Shown here in pieces: positions 1 to 11,086 of a DNA stretch of 64,000 nucleotides. Every line of letters begins with the position of its first letter. The stretch's first letter is position 1. The DNA comes from Apricaphanius iberus (taxonomy: Eukaryota > Chordata > Actinopteri > Cyprinodontiformes > Aphaniidae): the NCBI GenBank assembly GCA_028564705.1, contig JAPXFQ010001387.1, forward strand, positions 1 to 64,000. The letters are read 5' to 3'. Made by a program: the position numbers and the translations under genes. The notes below the pieces were generated by a model. That model searched no databases. It was not told the DNA's origin and was given only the letters and a program-made list of their open reading frames with translations.

Positions 1-2
1 CT

Positions 3-518
3 GTACATACCCAATTGTCTGCAACCTCATTGATGGCATTCCAAAATAGAATTGCAGTTGACCTTTTATTAGCAGCGCAAGGGGGAGTGTGTCACATATT
101 TGGGGAACAATGCTGCACCTTCATTCCAAATAACACAGCCCCTGATGGATCTTTAACTAAAGCACTTACTGGTCTTACTGCCCTCACTCACTCCATGAAG
201 GAACATTCAGGGGTAGATACAGAAATGTGGGACTCTTGGTTGAACATGTTTGGCAGATATAAAAATTTGGTAGCATCTCTGCTAGTGTCTATTTCAGTAT
301 TTGCAGCTGTCTTGGTTACCTGTGGGTGCTGCTGCATTCCCTGCCTTAGGGCTTTAATGCAGAGACTCATTGAAACGGCCCTCACAAAAGAAAGAGGTGA
401 CATGGCAGTTCAGATGCCTCTGTTGGCTGCAGATGGTAGGATAAATTCTTCTCAAGATCCCTCAGATCTTGAATCTGATGATGAAGAAATTGATGTACAT
501 CCTCTCTCCTTTGTTTAA
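3..518 (+). CDS. env: Endogenous retrovirus env, C-terminal part of TM subunit (5' end outside window)
   Basis: The frame is open to the left edge of the window, so this is the 3' part of a longer gene. The translation has, in order, the conserved heptad/immunosuppressive-type segment of a retroviral transmembrane subunit, a CX6CC motif (C-HIFGEQ-CC), a membrane-spanning stretch of about 25 hydrophobic residues followed by a Cys-rich patch, and an acidic cytoplasmic tail. CX6CC is typical of gammaretrovirus-type Env. No stop or frameshift is seen in the visible part. About 410 bp of noncoding sequence (519-930) separates the stop from a polypurine tract and LTR, so this is the env end of a provirus rather than an isolated captured env gene. 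SU, pol and gag lie outside the window. The class is inferred from the motif only. Confidence 0.85.
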   Translation, partial: VHTQLSATSLMAFQNRIAVDLLLAAQGGVCHIFGEQCCTFIPNNTAPDGSLTKALTGLTALTHSMKEHSGVDTEMWDSWLNMFGRYKNLVASLLVSISVFAAVLVTCGCCCIPCLRALMQRLIETALTKERGDMAVQMPLLAADGRINSSQDPSDLESDDEEIDVHPLSFV

Positions 519-931
519 AATTTTTTTAGTATAATGCAAACATATAGTAACCACTTTTTGCTTGTTCTCTGGCTATTTTGACTTATTTGCTTCATAATAT
601 GTTGACTGTTAGGTATAATAACACATTTTACATTATGACAGTGCTGGCTGCACTAACTCAGTTTCTGTTACAGGTTATGCAGAATACCATGTTTGCCTGA
701 ACATACGACCATGTGAGAGACTGGGACCAAGTGCAGCCGACCCTTGGGAAAGGTGGTGTCAGGATCCTTTTCTCCCCACAAAGTCAAAGAAATGAACTGT
801 CTTTCCACAAAATATCCCGGGGAGTTTTTCGGACCTGACCAGATGTGTCCCATGTTTCTGTTATGGCTATTTTTTCACTTGATTAAATTTGACTATTGCT
901 TATTTTTGTAGTTAATCTATTAAAATAGATT

Positions 932-941
932 AAAAGGGGGA
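932..941 (+). promoter_or_regulatory. Polypurine tract of the plus-strand endogenous retrovirus
   Basis: AAAAGGGGGA lies immediately before the TGTTGA start of the LTR. This is the expected position for the primer of plus-strand DNA synthesis and it fixes the provirus orientation as plus. Confidence 0.75.
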
Positions 942-942
942 C

Positions 943-1500
943 TGTTGAATATATTCTATTACACTGTGCTTTATGAAGTGCCTTATGAGATGTTTTACTT
1001 AGATTTTGATGCTTGTTACATATATTCTCAGCTTAGTTAAGATAACACTGTGCATGCAAAGATATTTCCTCTTATTTTGCAGAACTTGTCCATTTAACCA
1101 GAGCGTGATTATGCTGAGACTGCACCGTTAAGAGAAGAACACAGAATGTTCTCATGCTCTGCCACAACTAGGGAGTTGTTTCTCTGTGATACTTTCTCTT
1201 ATCTCAAGGCCACAGTTGCTTATGACTCATGTTAGAATTGTATTGTGCAATGAATATGTAACTATCCTTGTGCAGTTTTGAATAAAAAAGAGCTGTCTCA
1301 GCAGGAGAATCAGAATCGTTTTGGGCGGCTGTGAGACTTGTACTCTCTGCAGCTTCGGGCGATTCTCCGCTGCAGCGCAGACTTGGAAAGACTTTCAACT
1401 CTCCTCATTTCTCAACATACTGAAGGGCTGAGATTTCCTCCATATAATTTAATACCTGTGTTAAGATAATATATAAGAGTAATTAATAGGGGATCCTACA
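943..1500 (+). mobile_element. 3' LTR of the plus-strand endogenous retrovirus (558 bp)
   Basis: The LTR starts TGTTGAAT directly after the polypurine tract and ends CCTACA, giving TG...CA termini. An AATAAA polyadenylation signal lies at 1281-1286. The matching 5' LTR is outside the window, so age and target duplication cannot be read. The right boundary rests on the terminal CA and the change of sequence at 1501, and could be off by some bases. Confidence 0.7.
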
Positions 1501-2295
1501 CTATGTTAATTTATTTATTATACTCGAGTTCATTATTTATACTATAACATTTTAACCCAAAACGCAACATCACCAGCACTTCTCGCCAAGCGCCTGCGTA
1601 AAAAACATCTCACACACACATATACAGACATGCGCAGCTCGTCACATCAAAACACCAACACAGTACTTTTATAACATTATTAAAAACTAACACCAACAAC
1701 ACTAACCTTAATCGGACCACACCAAAAAATGCCGGACCATTTCCCATTTCAATTTGCGGTGCTGACGCGCACGTTTGAAAGAAACGCAGGCAGTTCAAGG
1801 TAATCCGTTCAGATTAACAGAGGGCAACCCAGGCGCTCCTTAATCTATTTCCGTTTGCCAGCCTCGAACAATCTTACGAAAGCGTCCTGTCCGTAATTGA
1901 GATCGCCACTTCTCGAGCCCCGATCCGCACTTTGGTTCCGATTTGAGTCGTTGAAGGGACCGCTCCATCTGGTCCATCTGCTCCATTGTCCCCCTGCAGA
2001 GTAACAAACTCCATCTCCCAGCAGGCACCGGTGTTTCTCTGCGGAGTGCAAAGCAGGTCGCAGTCATGCTCTGAACAGAGAAACAGACAATGGAGCAGCT
2101 TCAACCACGGGCTTGCAACAGTTAATCTGCTCAAAACAAAAAAACATATTTAACTTGCATGACAACATAACCCAATGTTAGATTAACCAATCAATAGAAT
2201 TTAAAAACTACGCAACTCTGCGCAAATTGTCAATAGAGCAAATACATGTCCGTTTATTAACTTAAAAAATAACTGGATTTTGGTCCAAAACACTG
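1501..2295 (-). other. Probable leader/internal remnant of a minus-strand LTR element
   Basis: This stretch lies downstream, on the minus strand, of the primer-binding site at 2296-2313, so it would be the leader or 5' gag region of that element. Several short overlapping minus-strand frames (1840-2134) exist, but none shows a recognisable gag motif. The interior stops at the plus-strand LTR near 1500. No host gene is recognised here. Confidence 0.35.
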
Positions 2296-2313
2296 CACAC
2301 GTCGAGGTCACCA
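2296..2313 (-). promoter_or_regulatory. Primer-binding site resembling tRNA-Trp
   Basis: On the minus strand, TGGTGACCTCGACGTG lies two bases after the LTR end. The 3' end of tRNA-Trp used by avian alpharetroviruses gives a binding site TGGTGACCCCGACGTG (from general knowledge), so there is one difference in 16 positions. The two-base gap from the LTR is the usual retroviral spacing. Confidence 0.6.
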
Positions 2314-2315
2314 TT

Positions 2316-2892
2316 TGTTGAATTAAATAATTATCATAAGTAATTCAATGCATGTTCAAGCAGAGACAAAATGGAGCCAATTTCCAGTTTAACATTTATT
2401 TTGAACAGATTAACAGATTGCGGTTTACAGAGAAAATTGCATAGTTTCTCTGTGGTCAGATTTGAAGAATCTGAACATTGAATGATTTTCATGTCAAAAC
2501 TTTTATAGACAACCGGGCCTGCCAGGGTTGTAGGCGTTCCTTCTCCTCGAAATCTTACTCCAATCCGATCATTTCCAAACAATGTCTGAGCAATGATTTG
2601 CTGTCAGAGAATCCTGGAGTCAGAAAATGAGTCGTCTCTGTTCTGGGTCAAAGGTTCATTATAAAGATTTATGGTTAAATGGCTATCTGCTTCTCTAAAA
2701 ACTTTTCTCCCAGTTTCTTATCTAAACATCCTGCTTTTACAGCTTGCAATAACTTAGCCAAGAGTTTTATGACTTAAAAGCTTTCCTGCATAAACAATAG
2801 TGTCAGACCCTTAACCATGCAAACTTTATAAACAGTCTTTTACCTTCTGAATGATAAAAGTTTAAACCTTATGCCGAATTACCACATCAACA
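2316..2892 (-). mobile_element. Minus-strand retroviral LTR (577 bp)
   Basis: The sequence runs from TGTTGAATT to CACATCAACA, so both strands read TGTTGA...TCAACA, a perfect short terminal inversion. A minus-strand AATAAA (plus-strand 2395-2400) would serve as poly(A) signal. A primer-binding site follows its minus-strand 3' end, which makes this a 5' LTR. It is different from the LTR at 943-1500 beyond the first few bases. No partner LTR is seen. Confidence 0.6.
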
Positions 2893-2966
2893 AGAGAACA
2901 TTTGGTAAATGTTCACTATGTTTGCATTTAAAATAAAAATGGTTCATGTCATAGATGGGTTTTAAA

Positions 2967-3345
2967 TTCAATTCAGTTTATTTACATAGCATCACTTCAC
3001 AACAGATATATCATCTCAAGGAAATTTACAAGAAAAGTCATTGAATTTCAATTGCATAGAATCCAATCAGTTTAAAAGTTTATATATTTTAAGGAAACCC
3101 GGCAGATTACATCAAGTCATTGACTGGCAGTTGTGTCCCTTCGCTGCCGACTCCTAATACAGCAATCCCTCTTACTGAGCAAGCATGTAGTGACAGTGGA
3201 GAGGAAAAACTCCCCTTTAACAGGAAGAAACCTCGAGCAGAACCTGGCTCAGCACGAGTGGCCATCTGCCACAACCATCTGGAGGTTTTAGAAGACAGAG
3301 AAGAGACAGAACCGATTGCAACATTAAATGGAAGCTGCTGTTTGC
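2967..3345 (+). repeat. Teleost interspersed repeat, family with 'CACAACAGATGTCATCTCAA' core, copy 1
   Basis: It begins TTCAATTCAGTTTATTTACAT and contains the cores CACAACAGAT, CATCTCAAGG and AACAGGAAGAAACC. The same order of motifs recurs at 26335 (plus) and 52480-52797 (minus). The 97-residue frame across it is a by-product of the repeat and not a gene. Confidence 0.75.
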
Positions 3346-5815
3346 CTAGGTACGAGGCCTTGAAATTTCGCCTGTATAGCTGTCTTGTTTTTATGTTACA
3401 CTTGAATGTCTAACATCACCATACTAATTTTAGGAGTCTACAAGGATACATGCCTAAATACACTAATGGAATGAATAACCTATAAAGAAAAAAGAGCTAT
3501 GCAAACCAACCTGGCCATGTTGGAAAATACAACCAGTATTTTACAAATTAATAGAGTTTAAATAGGCCTACCCTTTTTTGGATTCAATTTCAAAAGCTAC
3601 ATCCAACCCTGAAAACTGCTAGGCCTTTAGAATTTGGTAGAATCAGACAACATGAAGTAGGCTAAAACAAAATGCAAGGCGTTAAACCCTACTCTAATGA
3701 CATTAAATATTTCATTGACATCTGTCTTTCTGAAAAAAAAAAAAAGTTTAAAGCCATTTCTAAGGATTTAAAACTCAAGTGAACCACGCTTGTACCAGAA
3801 CAGCCAATTGTCACGACCAAATGGGGGTTTCAGAAAACAGAGAAAAGATGCATATAAAATGACCTCAGTAGTACAGATCCAGGAGTATTTTCTGTGTTAA
3901 AGAAAAACTAAAGAGTTATTGGCTTCATCTAGGAGAGAACACACAAAAGCTCAGAGCCAGTTTTAACATCTAAGGGATGAAAACAAGCAGATATAGTTAA
4001 TAGCAGCAGAAGCTCCTTGAGTTTGGTCTGGGAGTCAGACTGGGTTAAACACGGAAGGGAAGAGTCAGTTGTATCTTTGCCAGTTGTTACATAAACTTGA
4101 TGGCAAATATTGTTACCAAGAATAATGACAAGACCGGTATTTAAATTTTTTTATTATTTTTTTTTTTGGGGGGGTTTACTTTTTTAATATGGAAAGGTTG
4201 GTTGGGATAAAATCCTTTTAGAGTTAAATTGTATGACTTAAAGAATGTGCTTTCATCCTGTTGAACCCAATTAATTGTAATGAATAGAACAGAATAGAAA
4301 AGAATAGAATAATCCTTTATTGTCCCACAAAGGGAAAATTCAGCTGTAACAGCAGCAAAGTGACATGTAATGGAAGCATTTATATTCACACAATGAAAAC
4401 AGAAAAAAAAGGATTTAAAAAAATGAATTAAGAATAGTAGATTAAGATAAATATCTATCATTCATGTTAACATTTATAAGCTTTGGGTATAGAAATGAAT
4501 TACAAAGACACAAGCCCTAATGTCCATCCTAATTATGTGTTACACTGAATCATAGCTGTTATTGATGACTGTATTAGTTGTATCGCTTCTTAGTTGACTA
4601 CTGAGGGAACTCCCAACTATAGGATCAATACAGTAATTATAATGCCTGTTCAGCGCTTACAAACGATGACACGTGGTGGTCATTATAATCATCAAAACGA
4701 TCATGAGATGGGAATTCCTCTGGCAGACAGCGGAGATTGGAGGATTATCCTTCCCCTCTGTCTCTGGCCATCTCAACGCTGCTCCCACGCAGTGGATTAG
4801 TTTTTATCTACAAGGTAATCAGGGCTTTACTCTTGTCTGACAGGACTTCACTCCCACATTCACACGTAACATACATCACATCAGCACCACACTGGCTCAC
4901 AATCTGCTGGGGCACTGACTCAATGAGGGAAAAGAAAGAGCAGAGAATTAGGATTATAAGGATTTGAACCAGAAGCTGAATGAGGTTATTCCCTCTGAAA
5001 TGTTTGTGTGTGGCACAGTATTTAGATTAAGTTCCAAAACTGAAAGCAGATTTGAAAATTCATGAGTGTCACACTGAAGTTTGTGGGTCTAATGCTTGGC
5101 TTATTTTTCTGCTTTTGGGTTTTCTTGTCATTTTTTGCTATTATAAGTCTGGAGGTTTGGTTTGTGTGTTGGCTGTGAATTAACAACAGTTCCACAATAG
5201 AGGGCGCAGCAGAGGCATCAGTATCAGCTCTCAGATGTGATGGGTGGTGCCTCTGCCCACTTGCAGCTAATCAGAAGATCAGCAGGATAAAGCGAGTCTG
5301 AAGTCATTCACTCATTGTTTGCCTTCATGGTAACATGTCTAGCCCTCTGTGATTCCTCCACTATTTTCCTGAGTTATTTACTGAGCTTTGCATTTTCCTC
5401 CTCCTTCTCCAGGTACTTGTCTCAAGTGCTCTCTCTCTCCTGAAATGCAGATCCCTCGTCTTCAGTCTAATATTTCCTTTCATTGCTTACCTGGTTAATC
5501 TCTTGTTTTGGCTTCCTCCTTCCATCGACTTCCTCCTGCTATAAACCAATCCACTCAGCTCTGTTGGAGCAGAAACTCCTAAAACTGAAAGGACACCCCG
5601 GCTTCAGTCCAGTATATACCTGGTTATCCTTGTAGGGTTGTGAGGTGGATATCTCCAGCGGTCACTGGCTCAAGGTTCAACTGTTCACCAGTTTGTCACA
5701 GGCCAACAAAGAGACACACAGGACAGACAAGGGGACACACATAGAGAGACAGTATTGTTAGACCTTAGTTTAAGTCTCTGAATACAAATTAGTTAGGTAC
5801 CCTAAATACATATGT
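3346..5815. other. Non-coding stretch, no gene recognised
   Basis: AT-rich sequence without a plausible exon. It holds a poly-T/poly-G tract near 4147-4176 and a short piece at 4262-4345 with 'CCTTTATTGTCCCACAAAGG', a motif common at teleost LINE/SINE tails. All open frames are short and lack recognisable domains. Confidence 0.6.
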
Positions 5816-5819
5816 TCTC

Positions 5820-6470
5820 ATTGAGAAACATCTCATTCCTTGAGATAGGTCAAATTAATTTGACAGTTAGGATACAGTCATTGGCTGCTTTATACAAATT
5901 GCAAATGAATAGGACCCCCTTTCTTCATTAGAACTGCCTTAAAAGTCTCTAATAATGCAGGTTCAAAAATGTGTCAGGAACCCTTCTCTGAGATTTCCTT
6001 TCATATTGACATGGTAGCAGATTGGTTGGCTGCACATCCATGATGGAAATCTTCCATTCCACCAGATCCCAAAGTTTCTCTATTGGATGAAATCTGGTGA
6101 CTGTGGAGGCCAGACTGGGAAGGTTAGAGCTTGGTGGCATGGTGAATTATCCTGCTGGAAGGTTGCCATCACAGGATAGGCCCACTGGGGTCAGAAATGG
6201 ATGGATATGGCCATCAACAAAGCTCAGTTAGGTTGTGTTTGCAGCATGGTCTTTTCTGCTGCAGCCTTTATGATTTAAGGTGTAACATGTTGTGCATTCA
6301 GAGACAGTATTCCGTATACCATGATTTCAATAAGTGGGTTTTGGGGGCACTGTTGCCATTCAATCATCTTAAATCAGTCTGCCCAATGTGTTTCCGTCCA
6401 CACAACTGCTGCTCACTGTATCATTTGTCTTTAGGGACCTTTCTCAGCCAGGGTGGGAATTATGTAATTT
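5820..6470 (-). pseudogene. Tc1/mariner transposase relic
   Basis: The minus-strand frame at 5949-6140 contains FHPIEKLWDLVEWK, a decayed form of the NPIE.LW motif that carries the last acidic residue of the Tc1 DD34E active site, followed by IMDVQPTNL. The plus-strand text to about 6470 continues in the style of Tc1 coding sequence but with stops and frameshifts. I cannot place the terminal repeats. Confidence 0.65.
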
Positions 6471-7165
6471 TAGGGGCAAGGCCATTTGGCCTCCACCATT
6501 TCTTTTTTTAGGTGCACCAAGGCCATATGACAGGGCACAAAGGCCATTGAGCAAAATTTGATGGTTTTCCCTTTCAGATTGATACCATAACATCCTAATT
6601 TAGAATAAGACATGGATGATATTTTAACTAGCTTGCAAAGATATAAACACAAATCCACAAAAATTCCGCTATTTAATTCATTGACATTGAAGATAACATA
6701 TTGTGATGTGATTGGCCTGATGCCAACAAGTTCATGGCTTCCCTTGACACTGTCCTGACCAGTCACAGGGGATCAGTGTCATGGCTATAGCCTAACCTGC
6801 TTAGTTAATTGATGTTTTTTTCTATCAAGATATGCCAACTCAGCTTGGCCTCCTCACAACAGAGTGCAGTACCATGTTTTCAACGCTCATTTAGCACGTA
6901 ACATTTATAGAGGCGGTGTTTCACACATCATAAAACGCTCAATAATGAATGAAGAGCAACGAGGAGGAGACAACAGAAGGATTACGTAAACTGTTAAAAA
7001 AAGTGTTTCTTTAATGACAGTTATATGCTGAAAAAAGTGAGGAGGCCTGGCTTCCCTTGGCCTCCGCAAGAAAATGCCACATCATGTGGCGCAGCATAAT
7101 TGGAAGACTTTGCATTAAGGAGATATAGTACGAGTCAATCAGTTACCTGTTGATACTGTACCCAC
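6471..7165. other. Non-coding stretch, possible old MITE
   Basis: Related blocks 'AAGGCCATTTGGCCTCC' (near 6478) and 'AGGAGGCCTGGCTTCC' (near 7040) flank the segment in opposite senses, which may be worn terminal repeats. No coding sequence is recognised. Confidence 0.3.
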
Positions 7166-7297
7166 TTCTGAATGTGAGGCTGTTTTCACATGTGTGGCCG
7201 TGCCAGAATACGGCCAGAGAAAATGTTAATTTTAGCGTGTCTATTGTCTTAGGTACGGCCAGAGTACGGCTTGCTTTCACATGATCCGTGGCCGCTC

Positions 7298-7471
7298 GTA
7301 CCTGGACTCGGATACTACCTCCAAGTGCGTTTTCACATGGTACGGGATTCCGTACTCGGATACCGTATTTGGTCAAAATCCACTTATTTCGTACCATATG
7401 GACACAGACTGGACCATGCCAGGATACGGCTAGAGAGACCAGCCTTGGAGGTAGTATCCGAGTCCAGGTAC
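7298..7471. repeat. 28-bp perfect inverted repeat with 118-bp spacer
   Basis: The left arm 7298-7325 (GTACCTGGACTCGGATACTA...) and the right arm 7444-7471 are exact reverse complements over 28 bases. The spacer contains a further opposed pair, CATGGTACG and CGTACCAT. The flank at 7167-7290 repeats 'TTTCACATG' and 'TACGGCC' words. The layout looks like a foldback-type MITE core. Confidence 0.8.
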
Positions 7472-7499
7472 TTCTATTTTCTTTTAAAGGAATATTAAC

Positions 7500-8265
7500 A
7501 TTATAAAACAAATGGTTCCTTCTCAAAGTTAATGCGAAAAGAGTTGCAGTCAAAATATTTCCTGTAAATGTGTTATTATTTTTTATTTATTTAATGTTTT
7601 ATTGACCAGGAAAGTCCCATTAAGATTAAGAACCTTTTTTTCAAGTGAGTCCTGGCCAAGAGGCAGCAATTTTTTTTATCTGTGAAGTCACATCATCCAT
7701 TTAGAATCAAAAACAGTTCTATAGGGATAATTACTGAATATGTTATCATGCCTTTAATTATAGTCATGGCAGGAGAAATTGCCTTTAAGGCTTTGTTAAA
7801 TTTTGATATAGTGCATGTTAGTGTATATTTTTCAATAAAAGTGTTGTATGTTACGAAACTGCCATCAATATCCATTAGATGTAAAATGGACTAGTCTACC
7901 TTTTTCAAACCAATCTTTTTTTTTAATCAGGATGCATCTGTTATTCCAAACAGCGCAGAATGTAGTGAAAATTTGTGTTTGAAAATAAGTTTCCAATATT
8001 GTAGAACCTATTTAAGAAAATATGATAGTTTTGGCAGTAGTTTAGACATTTCAAAGTCACATCTCAATAAGAATGTGATCCCACAAAAATCTTTGAAAAT
8101 CTAATGAGGAAGACTCAACCAGAAACTTTTATAACGCTTTAATCAAACTTTTTAATTGCAGCCATTCATATGGTCAAAACTCTGACCCAGTTCTAATCAG
8201 CGGGTGGCTCCATGTTCACAGTTCCTAGTGTAACAGTAGCCCAGGCACGGCACAGCAAACACACG
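7500..8265. other. Non-coding, with a short teleost repeat fragment
   Basis: A piece at about 7585-7675 ('TTTATTGACCAGGAAAGTCC' then 'GAGTCCTGGCCAAGAGGCAG') belongs to a widely seen fish repeat. The two opposed frames over 7680-7894 are unexplained and lack domains. No gene is recognised. Confidence 0.4.
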
Positions 8266-8269
8266 TCCA

Positions 8270-8296
8270 ACACACACGCACACACACACACACACA
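8270..8296. repeat. (CA)n microsatellite
   Basis: An uninterrupted to near-perfect run of CA dinucleotides with one CG interruption. Confidence 0.9.
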
Positions 8297-8645
8297 GATG
8301 CACAATTCTAATACTAAAACATGGCCATGTAAATAAAGTGAAAGGTTAATAAAAAAACAGACTGTCTGCCATATATTTACAAGATGTGAAGACGAAACGT
8401 TAAATAATGTTAATAGTGACATAAATAGGGATAATTTAAAAAAAGTTTTCTTGACTTCTCTATGTAACTACACATTTTAATACAGAAATAGCCTACTAGT
8501 AACAAGAGTGGACTTTTCGCAGTAGGGTGTTTGTGTTCAGATTATCAGATAATCTTCCGGGTGGAGGGGCGTGGGGCAGTGCATAGACCTGTCTATGGGG
8601 CGGTGGGGGAAAACGGCAGGGATAGCTGTGAGCGCTCACGTTATT

Positions 8646-9355
8646 TCCCCCCTGACCGCTGTGCTTTGTGACCGCATACCATGGAGGCCGCCATTGTTCC
8701 TCCATTGCTGTAGTTCCTCCATTTGGCCGCTAGGCCCCCATTGAAAAGCATTGGACTTTAGACACGTTAAAAACAACTTTAATGCCTGGTGCCCATTTTT
8801 TAAAAACTTTCTATGGCTACATATTCTTCCTGAGATAACGCTGTGCTCGTCAAAAACATAGGATCCAGGGTGGTTTTCGTAAGATAATTTTTTGAAATCT
8901 TGCATAATTAATGAGGGGGCCGGACTTTGATTGACAGGTGTTTCGTTGGACTTTAATTGTAGTAACACTACATTTTAATAATTATTTCAAGTTACTAGTT
9001 CTTACCTTTTGAGGTTTTAGAAATAGGAGAACCTTCGGAGAAGCGCAGATACGGCAGCAGTCAGGCACGGGGCTATTAGTGCTATTAGCCTTTAGCTTAG
9101 CTAGCCAAGTTTAACATCATAGCTAAAGACGCGGGAGCAGAATGGGCGAGATTACTACCGAACTACACGCCCATACATGCCCCGCGAGGACAGTCTACAG
9201 TGAAGATCCCGCCGCTATGCCCTTTTTAGGAACATGCTTCGTCAGAGCTGGGGAGGAGGAGTCTGTGAATCCGCCATGAATCCCCCCATGAAAGTGTGTT
9301 ATTCTGGTAAACGGGAAGAGTGAGGAGGCGCTGTCTATTCTTTTTTACAGTCTAT
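8646..9355 (+). repeat. Interspersed repeat family F, copy A
   Basis: It starts near 'TTTCCCCCCTGACCGCTGTG' and ends at 'TTTTTTACAGTCTATGA'. Internal words 'GAAAAGCATTGGACTTTAGA', 'CTACCGAACTACACGCCCAT' and 'AGTGAGGAGGCGCTGTCTAT' recur in copy B (9357 onward, period about 617 bp) and in reverse at 48605-49257. It has no coding capacity that I recognise. The class (MITE or retroposon) is undetermined. Confidence 0.75.
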
Positions 9356-9356
9356 G

Positions 9357-9819
9357 ATTGAAAAGCATTGGACTTTAGACACGTTAAAAACAACTTTAAT
9401 GCCTGGTGCCCATTTTTAAAAAACATTCTATGGCTACATATTCTTCCTGAGATAACGCTGGGCTAGTCAAAAACATAGGCACCAGGCTGGTTTTCGTAAG
9501 ATATTTTTTTGAAATCTTGCATAAATAATGAGGGGGCCGGACTTTGATTGACAGGCTGTTTCGTTTGACTTTAATTATAGTAACACTACATTTTAATAAT
9601 TATTTGAAGTTACTAGTTCTTACCTTTTGAGGTTTGAGAAATAGGAGAACCGTCAGAGGAGAGCAGATACGGCAGCAGTCAGGCATGGGCCTATAATCCT
9701 TTAGCTTAGCTAGCCAAGTTTAACATCAGAGCTAAAGCTGCGGGAGCAGAATGGGCGCGATTACTACCGAACTACACGCCCATACAGCCCCGCGATGGCA
9801 GAGTCTAAAGTGAAGATCC
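9357..9819 (+). repeat. Repeat family F, copy B, left part (split by a LINE)
   Basis: This part begins inside the family consensus at 'TTGAAAAGCATTGG', directly after copy A, so it lacks about the first 95 bp. It breaks at 9819 where the LINE begins. The family sequence resumes after the LINE at 15799-15938 and, after a second insertion, at 16467-16540. Confidence 0.75.
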
Positions 9820-10021
9820 ATCTTCGACTTCCTGCAGGATGGCGGATTGGACAAGCTGCTGTGTCTAAGCTCTCACACTAATGCCCTAAATTTACCTGAA
9901 AATACAAGTTTCTTTTGTGACTCTTGAACAGGCACTCAAATTATTAAGGAGTCATTAACCCTTAAAGCACTAAGAATATTCAACTTTGTGTTAAAACTTA
10001 AAAAAGTTCGTTGGTATTACC

Positions 10022-10857
10022 ATGCCGCCCGGCAAACCGCAAGCTAAGCTAACTGCTGAGGCAGCGAGCTCGAACACTGCTCACTCGAATGAACACGCTT
10101 ATGCTCACATGGATGTTACAACTTCAGGCTCAATGAAGAGAAAGGACCCCCCTGCTACCCCGACCAAAAATACTACACCACCCGTGAAGTTAAAAGCTCA
10201 TCAGGAACCATCTGTAGATACTACCCAGACACTGGTTAAAGCAATAGAGAAGCTAACTGAAAAGATGGATGTCTTTGGTGCGCAACTAAAGGAAAACAAC
10301 ATCATGGTGGTTTCTCCAAAATTGTGGTAATGAATGCCGCACAAATTAAGGAATGCAAAGAAGATATCCAAGCAGTTAAAAAAGAAGTGCCACGTCTCAC
10401 CAAAGACAACAAAGATTTGAAAGAAAAACTACTGGAGTTGGAGAGATATAACAGGCGGCGGAACCTCAAAATACTTGGTCTGAAAGAAAAGGTTGACGAA
10501 CGAATCCGGGATGTTGTTATGGAAATCCTTTCCAAGATCGCACCGCAGATGGCTCCGTCCTTGGACTATGTGGTTGACACTGTTCATCGCCTTGGGAGAA
10601 GATTGGAAGGGAAACACCGACAAGTAATGATACAGTTTTCCACGAAACACCACCGCGACGCCCTCTGGAAGCTCTCAAAGAACTGTAAGATCTGCAAAGA
10701 AATGGGAATCCACTTCAAGCAAGATTTCTGCAAAGCTGACCAAGAGGCTCGTGCTGCGGCGTGGCCAAGGATGGAGCAAGCTTGCGCTGCAGGGAAGAAT
10801 GTATACTACAAAGGACATGTAGGGTACATTAACGGCAATAGAGTTGAAATAGTTTAG
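10022..10857 (+). pseudogene. L1-type ORF1p, split by one frameshift
   Basis: Two overlapping frames together make an L1 ORF1-like RNA-binding protein. The first (10022-10330, 102 aa) is a basic, Thr/Pro-rich N-terminus starting MPPGKPQAK. The second (to 10857) begins in a Lys/Glu-rich coiled coil (KDNKDLKEKLLELERYNRR), continues into the RRM-like segment starting NLKILGLKE, and ends with the basic C-terminal domain. The frame changes near 10324-10330. In L1 elements this protein trimerises and coats the element RNA. Here the break implies it is not made intact. Confidence 0.75.
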
Positions 10858-11086
10858 ACAGACAAAGTATTACATTTTGACGGTCTCTTTCACTAGTTCT
10901 CTAATTATTCGTTTCATTTGCTGTTGAATAAGTCTTAAAGCTTACAAATTTCCAATTTAAAGATACAACCCTCCATTTCTTTTCTTTTAACCACTACTAA
11001 ATGATTACTAGTAAATAAGATGGTCAGTGTTCTCTTTAATGTTCTATTCCCAGTCTCTTATAAAAGGGTTAAAGAAGTTAATTATA

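Noticed and set aside
3..518. Interpretation as a domesticated, stand-alone env gene of percomorph fishes
   Set aside because: A polypurine tract and LTR follow directly, so it is the end of a provirus; nothing visible shows separate host use.
3120..3413. 97-residue plus-strand frame
   Set aside because: It lies mostly inside the interspersed repeat 2967-3345; copies of the same repeat at 26 and 52 kb do not keep the frame.
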